Shown piece after piece: positions 1 through 5,055 of a DNA stretch of 23,869 nucleotides (within the stretch, counting starts at the first letter, position 1; each line of letters begins with the position of its first letter). The notes under the pieces were generated by a model, which had not been told where the DNA came from, searched no databases, and was given only the letters and a program-made list of their open reading frames with translations. Source of the DNA: a virus. The translations under genes were made by a program, and so were the position numbers. The stretch covers positions 1-23,869 of IMG/VR virus record IMGVR_UViG_3300009155_000266; one strand, 5' to 3'.

Positions 1-1
1 A

Positions 2-202
2 TTTAATCAGTTTAAAGCTGGCATAACAGTAAACGAAATTAATCAAAAATTATTATCGATGAAATGGGAAATAAAATACAACAAAGAAAGGGTCATCGTA
101 AATGGCAATACAATTGAGGAAGCGATAAAGGAATTTAAAAAGTTAGGAATACACGTCGAAAGCAAAGAGATAAGCATTAGTAGTTTTGGAAATCGTTCAT
201 AA
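2..202 (+). CDS. C-terminal part of an unrecognised protein (5' end outside window)
   Basis: An open frame enters from the left edge and runs 66 codons to TAA at 200-202. I do not recognise the product. The visible part is charged, rich in Lys, Ile and Glu, with no hydrophobic segment. It reads like the end of a small alpha/beta domain: it has a short strand-like stretch (KERVIVNG) followed by a helix (TIEEAIKEFKKLG). A terminator hairpin follows 13 bases after the stop, which supports this being a real gene that ends a transcript. The antisense frame over the same bases has no support of its own. Confidence 0.6.
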   Translation, partial: FNQFKAGITVNEINQKLLSMKWEIKYNKERVIVNGNTIEEAIKEFKKLGIHVESKEISISSFGNRS

Positions 203-215
203 TTTAGGTTGTTTG

Positions 216-246
216 TCCCGTATCTCATTGGTACGGGATTTTTTTT
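216..246 (+). terminator. Intrinsic terminator after the first partial gene
   Basis: A perfect 7-bp stem, TCCCGTA / TACGGGA, with a 9-base loop is followed directly by eight T residues (239-246). It lies just past the TAA of the partial gene and upstream of the next promoter-like module. It fits a rho-independent terminator on the + strand. Confidence 0.85.
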
Positions 247-256
247 GCATTTATTT

Positions 257-300
257 TTGTAAATATTTTTTTATTTAAATAATTATAATTAAATTTACAT
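257..300 (+). promoter_or_regulatory. Promoter-like AT-rich module, copy 1
   Basis: This 44-base block starts with TTGTAAATA and ends with TAAATTTACAT. It matches the block at 1888-1931 at 38 of 44 positions without gaps. Bacteroidota housekeeping promoters typically have a TTG-type -33 box and a TAnnTTTG -7 box. Here TAAATTTA sits at 290-297, 20-27 bases before the ATG of the JAB gene, with the 5' TTG further upstream than usual. A promoter is inferred from the copy number, its position after a terminator and the -7-like box. Confidence 0.55.
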
Positions 301-316
301 AATAAAACAACCAATT

Positions 317-748
317 ATGAAAGTTAACGAAGTAAAAGTCCAGTATTCTAAAAAAATAGTTGGCAATGTATCAGATAGTCACAGCGCTGTCAATTACTGT
401 AAAAGTATTCCAGAATTTGAAAATCGAATGGAATATCAGGAAGTTTTTGCTGCTATATATATAGATAATGGCAACAACATTCTTTGTCATCAAATTATAG
501 GAATTGGAGCAATATCAGCAGCAATGGCAGATATTAGAATAATAATGTCAACGGCTTTAAAGACATTATCAACTAAAATAATATTATGTCACAATCATCC
601 ATCAGGAGGTTTAAAACCTTCAGATGCTGATATTAAACTTACAAAAGAAATAAAAAATGCTGCTTTATTTTTTCAAATATCAGTTATTGACCATATTATT
701 TTAACAAAAGAATCTTATTATTCTTTTGCTGACAACTGTATTTTATAA
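317..748 (+). CDS. RadC-type JAB (JAMM) domain protein
   Basis: This 143-residue protein consists almost entirely of the C-terminal metallo domain of the RadC/UPF0758 family. The JAMM zinc signature is complete: Glu42 upstream, His92 and His94 in HNHPSG, Ser102 and Asp105. The helix-hairpin-helix part found in chromosomal RadC is absent. Such short stand-alone versions are common on Bacteroidota plasmids, conjugative elements and phages. Their role is unsettled, with DNA repair and anti-defence both proposed for relatives. The start follows an AAAACAACCAATT leader with no Shine-Dalgarno box and lies 16 bases after the promoter-like module. An 18-base gap separates it from the next gene. Family assignment is strong; cellular function is unknown. 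Confidence 0.9.
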   Translation: MKVNEVKVQYSKKIVGNVSDSHSAVNYCKSIPEFENRMEYQEVFAAIYIDNGNNILCHQIIGIGAISAAMADIRIIMSTALKTLSTKIILCHNHPSGGLKPSDADIKLTKEIKNAALFFQISVIDHIILTKESYYSFADNCIL

Positions 749-766
749 TCACAAAAAACAACCAAA

Positions 767-1030
767 ATGGAAAAGACAATTTATTCAGTTATGTACTTTG
801 GCAATGCCAAAAGGTATCAAGATTTATGCGAAGAAGTAGCTGCTTACTCTAAGCGCCACGCAGTTGAAAAGGTTTATGCAAAAATGCGTAACGAAGATTA
901 TTTCCCAGATGATTTTTTTCTATGGGGAGGACTTGTTAAGGATTGTGACGGCAACGTGATTGCAGATGCCAACGACGAAACGATTGAGTACGATGGAGGA
1001 TATTTTTACGCTGAACCAGTAATGCAATAA
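767..1030 (+). CDS. Small unknown protein (87 aa)
   Basis: I do not recognise this 87-residue acidic, aromatic-rich protein. It has no membrane segment. The first half is a likely helix containing a Tyr/Lys/Ala run (about 25-42). The second half holds WGGLVKDCDGNVIAD, a strand-turn-strand pattern. It loosely resembles the 66-residue protein at 1979-2179: both have a helix, then a Phe-rich stretch, then G-x-LV followed by a Gly turn. They could be distant paralogues. The start is preceded by AAAAAACAACCAAA, the leader type shared in this block. The glucosaminidase-like gene begins 2 bases after its stop, so the two are probably translated from one message. Confidence 0.7.
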   Translation: MEKTIYSVMYFGNAKRYQDLCEEVAAYSKRHAVEKVYAKMRNEDYFPDDFFLWGGLVKDCDGNVIADANDETIEYDGGYFYAEPVMQ

Positions 1031-1032
1031 TC

Positions 1033-1869
1033 ATGAAAAAGGCAATTATAGAAACATACGTTAAACAAAACAATCGCCTTCCCTTCCAGATAGCTGGAGG
1101 GGTTGGTATTGCCTTTTTACTTGGACTTTTTTACAGTCCTATTCCTGTTCAATATCAATCAACCAGTTTTGTTCCTATCATCCAAAAAGAAACATTATAC
1201 GTCCATAAAATAACGGCTTTAAATCTACCTGTAAAATCTGAGGTTGATGAAAGCGCCTACGGGTCACGTTCCTACGGGTACGAGGTGCGCAAGTTATCAG
1301 GTGAACAGTTAAGGCAAACATTAGAAGGTAGAGGCTTTCGTAACCTTGCAAAAGTTGATCGGACAAAACTTCGCAGAATATACCTTGCTTACTGCTATGA
1401 GTCAATGTTGATGAATGTACACCATTTAACCGACTTTCCAGTATCAATGATTTATTCGTTTTTTATTATTGAGGCAACCAGTCAGGGGATAGAAACAGAA
1501 TTGTGGCGCAAACATGCAAACGCTGGAGGGGTTAAGGCATTAAAAGGAAAACAATCCGTAACCTATAAAACACGAGAAGTTATCAGGGGAAGAAACAAGT
1601 TTATCAGGGCTAAATTTATGAAAGCAGAATCAACCGAAGAAGGTATGAACCTTTGGGCTCAGGTTCTTAATTCTGGGCGATACTTTGAATGTAAAAAAGC
1701 CAATTATAAGTTAAAAGGAAAAAGGCTTTATGAATCAATCTGCAAATGTATCTATGAAAATGGTTATCATACCGACCGAGATTACAAGTTCCGTGCTTCA
1801 TTGATGGCTGAATACTGGCAAATCAAACGGGATAATTTCCCTTTGAAAAAAGAATACAATGTTTTTTAA
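1033..1869 (+). CDS. Membrane-anchored glucosaminidase-like cell-wall hydrolase
   Basis: This 278-residue protein has one N-terminal membrane segment (about 19-38, IAGGVGIAFLLGLFY), so the rest should lie in the periplasm. Residues 125-270 follow the pattern of the FlgJ/GH73 mannosyl-glycoprotein endo-beta-N-acetylglucosaminidase family. There is a helix with the expected catalytic Glu (Glu147 in FFIIEATSQG), then HANAGGVKAL in place of the usual NNxFGIK. Further on are the KFMKAESTEEG stretch, a LNSGRYF motif and a GYHTDRDY motif (usually GYATDxxY). It would cut glycan strands of peptidoglycan. It lies on the + strand, far from the holin/amidase cassette, so it may serve DNA entry or another step besides lysis. 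The fold call is from pattern only and the active site is not proven. Confidence 0.72.
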   Translation: MKKAIIETYVKQNNRLPFQIAGGVGIAFLLGLFYSPIPVQYQSTSFVPIIQKETLYVHKITALNLPVKSEVDESAYGSRSYGYEVRKLSGEQLRQTLEGRGFRNLAKVDRTKLRRIYLAYCYESMLMNVHHLTDFPVSMIYSFFIIEATSQGIETELWRKHANAGGVKALKGKQSVTYKTREVIRGRNKFIRAKFMKAESTEEGMNLWAQVLNSGRYFECKKANYKLKGKRLYESICKCIYENGYHTDRDYKFRASLMAEYWQIKRDNFPLKKEYNVF

Positions 1870-1887
1870 CTTTTTTTAAAAATAATG

Positions 1888-1931
1888 TTGTAAATATTTT
1901 TTTGTTTAAATATTTATTTATATATTTACAT
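1888..1931 (+). promoter_or_regulatory. Promoter-like AT-rich module, copy 2
   Basis: This is the second copy of the 44-base block seen at 257-300 (38 of 44 identical, no gaps). It contains TATATTTA at 1921-1928, a near match to the Bacteroidota -7 box, and a TTG 16 bases before it at 1902-1904. It lies in the 109-base gap after the glucosaminidase-like gene, and the 66-residue gene starts about 48 bases after its end. The rest of the gap is A-rich leader. A promoter is inferred. Confidence 0.6.
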
Positions 1932-1978
1932 ATCGAAACAAACAAAACGATATTTCATCACTTAAAAAACAAACAATC

Positions 1979-2179
1979 ATGACAACTTTAGAAACAAAAA
2001 AAATTAAACAAGTAAACAGGTACAATGTAGTTGACAGTAGAGGTAGAAACACAGAAATTTATTATGTTGCTTCTAATATTAAAGATGCTGCAAAAATGTT
2101 TAAAAATGACACAGAAAACTTTAGAAAGTTTTATTACGGTAAATTAGTAAGGGGATATAATGGAGGCGTAAGAGGTTAA
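1979..2179 (+). CDS. Small basic unknown protein (66 aa)
   Basis: I do not recognise this 66-residue Lys/Asn-rich protein. It reads as a strand pair (RYNVVDS..TEIYYVAS), a helix (NIKDAAKMFKND) and a C-terminal Tyr/Gly tail, with no membrane segment. The start is supported by an AAAAAACAAACAATC leader. The gene is a monocistronic unit: a promoter-like module lies upstream and a strong terminator begins 12 bases after the stop. That isolation suggests it is expressed on its own, possibly at a high level. It has a faint pattern match to the 87-residue protein at 767-1030. Confidence 0.7.
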   Translation: MTTLETKKIKQVNRYNVVDSRGRNTEIYYVASNIKDAAKMFKNDTENFRKFYYGKLVRGYNGGVRG

Positions 2180-2190
2180 TAATCACCTTA

Positions 2191-2223
2191 TAGGGCAGCG
2201 CCCCCCAGCTGCCCTACTTTTTT
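2191..2223 (+). terminator. Strong intrinsic terminator after the 66-aa gene
   Basis: A perfect 9-bp stem, TAGGGCAGC / GCTGCCCTA, closes an 8-base loop (GCCCCCCA) and is followed by C and six T residues. The GC-rich stem stands out in this AT-rich region. It isolates the upstream small gene from the membrane protein gene that follows. Confidence 0.88.
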
Positions 2224-2247
2224 CAACCACTAAAAAACAAAAAACAA

Positions 2248-2784
2248 ATGGAAAAGAATTTCACCAACACCCAGTTCAAATGGACTTTTGAAAGCATTAG
2301 CGATAACATTCCAACAATCATGCTTTTGACAATTATCTTAACCTATGGGGTTAATGCTTTTTTAACCGCCATCTTTTTACCGATTGATTTCTGGATAGCA
2401 ATCATAGCTTCAACCATTTTACAACTCGGACGCTTTGCAGTCGTTTTCATGGACTTTCTGAACCCTACTAAGGGAAGAAGCCCTTACCCACCTAAAATAG
2501 CGTTAGGCGCAACAGTAATAGCCTTAATCGAAGTTTTCTTTGGGTTAATGGAAAAGTATTCTGGAAGCGAATTTATTACAATGTTCTTTTTTGTTGGAAC
2601 AATCGTTTGTTTTGGATATTTACTTGAAATAAACTTTGTAAATAAAGGAGTTGAGGCATACGGTTTGGAAGAACCAAAAGTTATAAAAAGACGCAAAAGA
2701 AGGGTAGTTGCAAAAAAAGTCACGGAAGATTCACCTAAAGAAAGTAAGGGTTATGTAACTTCGTTTAAAACAATCACACTTTGA
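2248..2784 (+). CDS. Four-helix membrane protein, unknown function
   Basis: This 178-residue protein has four likely membrane helices (about 22-44, 47-68, 83-101 and 109-128) and then a highly charged cytoplasmic-type tail with KRRKRR near 147-152. I know no family for it with confidence. It could affect the host membrane, for example in superinfection exclusion, but that is a guess. The start follows AAAAAACAAAAAACAA. The last codons overlap the next gene by 4 bases (TTGA), so expression is probably coupled to the resolvase gene. Being on the opposite strand to the lysis cassette and larger than a typical holin, it is not my choice for the holin. Confidence 0.75.
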   Translation: MEKNFTNTQFKWTFESISDNIPTIMLLTIILTYGVNAFLTAIFLPIDFWIAIIASTILQLGRFAVVFMDFLNPTKGRSPYPPKIALGATVIALIEVFFGLMEKYSGSEFITMFFFVGTIVCFGYLLEINFVNKGVEAYGLEEPKVIKRRKRRVVAKKVTEDSPKESKGYVTSFKTITL

Positions 2785-3266
2785 GGACATACATAGGAGT
2801 TGACCCAGCAATAAGAATAAACGGAATGGCGGCTTGTTTTATTCACCCAAACAAAGAGGTAAGATTCACGAAATATAAAAGGTTCGTGGATTTTATCCTC
2901 GATGTCCCTAAATGGTCAGAATTTAACCCCATTGTACTGGTGGAAGATAGTAGCCTCCAGAATGTAACTTTTAACTCTTCCATTAACCGCGCTATCCTTT
3001 CCAGAATGTCTCGAAATGTAGGCATGAATCAAGCCGCTTCCCGTATTGCCTATGAATGGATTAAAGAAAATAGCTACGAAGCTTATAATATTTCCCCTGA
3101 GCAAAAGGGCAAAAAATGGGGAAAGGAAATATTTTTAAAAATCTTCCAAAGCGAAGGTTACAAGTTTGAACCAAATTTTAAACCAGCTAAAATAAGTCAA
3201 GACGAAATCGATTGTTTTACTCTTGCTTTGATAGCTAAAAATTACCAAAGACATGAAAAAAAATAA
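2781..3266 (+). CDS. RuvC-like Holliday junction resolvase (RNase H fold)
   Basis: This 161-residue protein matches the RuvC-type nuclease pattern. IGVDPA contains Asp8. VLVED contains Glu55 after the second core strand. A long helical region follows (SRMSRNVGMNQAASRIAYEWI). The C-terminal helix begins SQDEIDCFTLAL with Asp141 and Asp144, the D-x-x-D spacing of RuvC (Asp138, Asp141). It would cut branched DNA during recombination or before packaging. The start is TTG inside the TTGA overlap with the membrane protein gene, because no ATG lies close enough to keep IGVDPA. Its end overlaps the next gene by 14 bases. The length is near that of RuvC (about 170 residues). Confidence 0.82.
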   Translation: MRTYIGVDPAIRINGMAACFIHPNKEVRFTKYKRFVDFILDVPKWSEFNPIVLVEDSSLQNVTFNSSINRAILSRMSRNVGMNQAASRIAYEWIKENSYEAYNISPEQKGKKWGKEIFLKIFQSEGYKFEPNFKPAKISQDEIDCFTLALIAKNYQRHEKK

Positions 3267-3540
3267 CGAAATGATTGACGGAATCGATTTAGAAACTTGG
3301 AAAGAAATTGAAATGATTGCTCAAACCTATCCAAAGCCAATAAAATTTTCAGATAATATAAATAGTAAAATTGCGTTACTAAAATTTTATCTTGAGCCTT
3401 TACTTCCAGACTTAAACCCTCCAATAATGGCAATGGATAAAGGTCGAATGCTTACAATTGCTTATCGGTTGTATAAAGCCTCAGACGGGGACACGGTCAC
3501 AAATTTATCATTAAGGATTATAAATCAAATTATAAATTAA
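3253..3540 (+). CDS. Small unknown protein (95 aa)
   Basis: I do not recognise this 95-residue mainly helical protein, which contains LPDLNPPIMAMDKGRML. It has no membrane segment. The ATG lies 14 bases inside the resolvase gene, in an A-rich stretch (GACATGAAAAAAAATAACG); a second ATG 15 bases later is possible. It is the last + strand gene before the convergent hairpin at 3575-3602, and its position next to the resolvase suggests a DNA-related accessory role. That is context only. Confidence 0.65.
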   Translation: MKKNNEMIDGIDLETWKEIEMIAQTYPKPIKFSDNINSKIALLKFYLEPLLPDLNPPIMAMDKGRMLTIAYRLYKASDGDTVTNLSLRIINQIIN

Positions 3541-3574
3541 GAAATAGGTTACGTTTGTTAATTAGTGGTGAAAT

Positions 3575-3602
3575 AGAGGGTTGGCAGTTGCGTCAACCCT
3601 TT
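3575..3602. terminator. Hairpin between convergent transcripts
   Basis: The stem AGGGTTG / CAACCCT (7 bp, extendable by a G-T and an A-T pair) closes a 10-base loop. It lies between the stops of the + strand 95-residue gene and the - strand amidase gene. Neither side has a pure T tract: TTCCATTTT on the +, CTATTTC on the -. The position favours a bidirectional terminator. Confidence 0.55.
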
Positions 3603-3607
3603 CCATT

Positions 3608-4267
3608 TTAAAACGTAATCCCTTGTGTCTTTGCATAATCAACTACCGCCCGTGCATGACAAAGCGCCAATGTATTCTGAAAGACTGGGTCGAACATCAT
3701 TAACGCGTCTTTGTAATTAGTAAAGAAACCGTTTTCAGATAAAGCCGCTGGCATATTGGTTTGACTCAGGACAAAGAAATTTTCCTCTTTGTCAGGGTCA
3801 TTGTCAATAGTATCGCTTCGAAACAACCATTTAGGAAAAGCCTCTTGTACCTCATTAAAAAGGAAGGTGGCGTAAATATCCGACTTTGTTTGTCCCTTTG
3901 ATGTGAACACCTCAAAACCCCTTGCCGTTGGCGATGCTGCGTTGCCGTGAATGCTTAGGTATAAAGAAGCCTCATAATTTTGGGCGTTTATATTTGCCTT
4001 TGCTACGCGCTTGGTAAGGCTAATATCAATTACAGGGTCGTAAACATTAATAACTGAAAAGCCCCAGTCTTTTAAATACTGCTCAATCTTTGCAGCCACT
4101 TCACGATTAAACACGCCTTCAAAAAACCATCCGTAACCGTGGAACTTTGAGTTATTATGCTGGAAGCATTTAGACGGGTAGGTCGTATAATTGTAAGGTA
4201 ATTTCTTTTTTTCATCAATGCCTCCATGACCAGCGTCGAGAAAAACACAAAATTTATTTGCTTTCAT
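3608..4267 (-). CDS. N-acetylmuramoyl-L-alanine amidase (Amidase_3), endolysin
   Basis: This 219-residue single-domain zinc amidase cleaves the bond between N-acetylmuramate and L-alanine in peptidoglycan. Zinc ligands are His14 in the DAGHGG motif, Glu50 in WFFEG and His107 in LSIHGNA. The catalytic Glu178 lies in LSENGFFTN. No signal peptide and no wall-binding domain are seen, so release probably depends on the holin gene upstream. It is the last gene of the late block, ending at the convergent hairpin. Its ATG is preceded by an A/T-rich leader and by a stable hairpin 15 bases further upstream. As the last gene, with holin nearby, endolysin is the natural role. Confidence 0.92.
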   Translation of the reverse strand: MKANKFCVFLDAGHGGIDEKKKLPYNYTTYPSKCFQHNNSKFHGYGWFFEGVFNREVAAKIEQYLKDWGFSVINVYDPVIDISLTKRVAKANINAQNYEASLYLSIHGNAASPTARGFEVFTSKGQTKSDIYATFLFNEVQEAFPKWLFRSDTIDNDPDKEENFFVLSQTNMPAALSENGFFTNYKDALMMFDPVFQNTLALCHARAVVDYAKTQGITF

Positions 4268-4282
4268 ATTTATATATTTTTA

Positions 4283-4310
4283 AGGGCGATGTAAGTCAAT
4301 ACACCGCCCT
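4283..4310 (-). promoter_or_regulatory. Stable hairpin just upstream of the amidase start
   Basis: Read on the - strand, AGGGCGGTGTA pairs with TACATCGCCCT over 11 bp (one G-T wobble) around a 6-base TTGACT loop. It ends 15 bases before the amidase ATG. The following bases are A-rich, not T-rich, so it is not a classical terminator. A second imperfect hairpin (GCTACC / GGCAGC, 4312-4328 region) lies beside it in the same 73-base gap. Control of lysin translation or an RNA processing site is inferred. Confidence 0.5.
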
Positions 4311-4340
4311 CGGCTGCCTAAGGTAGCGATTCTTCTGCGC

Positions 4341-4634
4341 CTATAATTTAAAACCAATCAGTGCAAAAGCTGCACCAACGATTGATAACTTTGCTGGAAG
4401 TTTTACTTCAATTTCTTTTCCTGCACATTCGCGGCTTGTCTCCTTGATTTTATCCCAAATGATTTGAGCCAACTGGATATATTCACGCCAAGTAAATTTT
4501 ACTTTGTTGCCCTCAAGATGAACATTAATTTCACTTGCAAGTTCCGCTATGTTCATAGAATAACAAGCAATGTCACCTATGGGACTTTTGATTGTGTCTG
4601 CTGATTTTAAAACCTCTTTTAAATTAGTCTGCAT
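4341..4634 (-). CDS. Small unknown protein inside the lysis cassette (97 aa)
   Basis: I do not recognise this 97-residue protein. Most of it is charged and helical; the last 17 residues (LSIVGAAFALIGFKL) form a short hydrophobic tail that could touch a membrane. It sits between holin and amidase, 11 bases after the holin stop, so a lysis-related role such as holin regulator is possible but unproven. It lacks the signal sequence or lipobox expected of a spanin. Two hairpins lie between its stop and the amidase start. Confidence 0.65.
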   Translation of the reverse strand: MQTNLKEVLKSADTIKSPIGDIACYSMNIAELASEINVHLEGNKVKFTWREYIQLAQIIWDKIKETSRECAGKEIEVKLPAKLSIVGAAFALIGFKL

Positions 4635-4645
4635 ATTATTTGTTT

Positions 4646-5050
4646 TTAACGTTTAAAAAATTTTGATATTAATGTCCCTAATTCAACACCAGTTATTCGC
4701 TTGATGTTTTCCGCAACGCTAAATAACTCTGTTGCAGATATCATCATTGCTACCATGTAAGTAATGGGGAAAGGAATTGAAAAGGTATTTTTTGCACCTT
4801 CAAAAATTAGTATGGCTACAAAATAAACTACAATTTTTTCTGTTGTTCGATATAATCCTTTGCTACTTATCTTTTGCCCTTCCTTTTTAGCCGCTTTGAT
4901 TCCCGTCAATGTGTCTGCAAAAACAACAAAAATTGTAAAAATTAGAAATCCTTTAATTGGAATCAGGAACGAGGCAATGAAGCCGCAACAAATACTAAAA
5001 GAAATAAATTCCCAAGATTGTTGTAATAATTTTAGTATAATTGATTTCAT
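4646..5050 (-). CDS. Phage holin (holin_4 / toxin-secretion type)
   Basis: This 134-residue protein has four likely membrane helices (about 15-33, 35-52, 72-87 and 95-112). The conserved stretch of the phage_holin_4 family is present between helices 2 and 3: FADTLTGIKAAKKEG, then ISSKGLYRTTEKI. It would form the membrane lesion that frees the amidase. I place the start at the ATG at 5050, 5 bases after the stop of the fiber gene, not at the longer in-frame ATG at 5110, which lies inside that gene. The extra 20 residues there are polar and unlike the family. The neighbours (fiber upstream, amidase downstream) match a late lysis module. Confidence 0.85.
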   Translation of the reverse strand: MKSIILKLLQQSWEFISFSICCGFIASFLIPIKGFLIFTIFVVFADTLTGIKAAKKEGQKISSKGLYRTTEKIVVYFVAILIFEGAKNTFSIPFPITYMVAMMISATELFSVAENIKRITGVELGTLISKFFKR

Positions 5051-5055
5051 ATTAT

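Noticed and set aside
43-228. A - strand frame of 61 codons with hydrophobic residues
   Set aside because: It lies antisense to the clear + strand gene end at 2-202 and crosses toward the terminator. AT-rich antisense DNA readily gives hydrophobic frames.
1178-1447. A - strand frame of 89 codons inside the hydrolase gene
   Set aside because: It is fully antisense to a gene with recognisable motifs and has no leader or neighbour.
2248-2784. A second holin
   Set aside because: It is larger than typical holins, on the opposite strand from the lysis cassette and coupled to a resolvase gene. The 134-residue protein at 4646-5050 fits the holin family better.
4283-4310. Classical rho-independent terminator before the amidase
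   Set aside because: The stem is strong, but the bases after it on the transcribed strand are A-rich, and the amidase would then be cut off from its operon.
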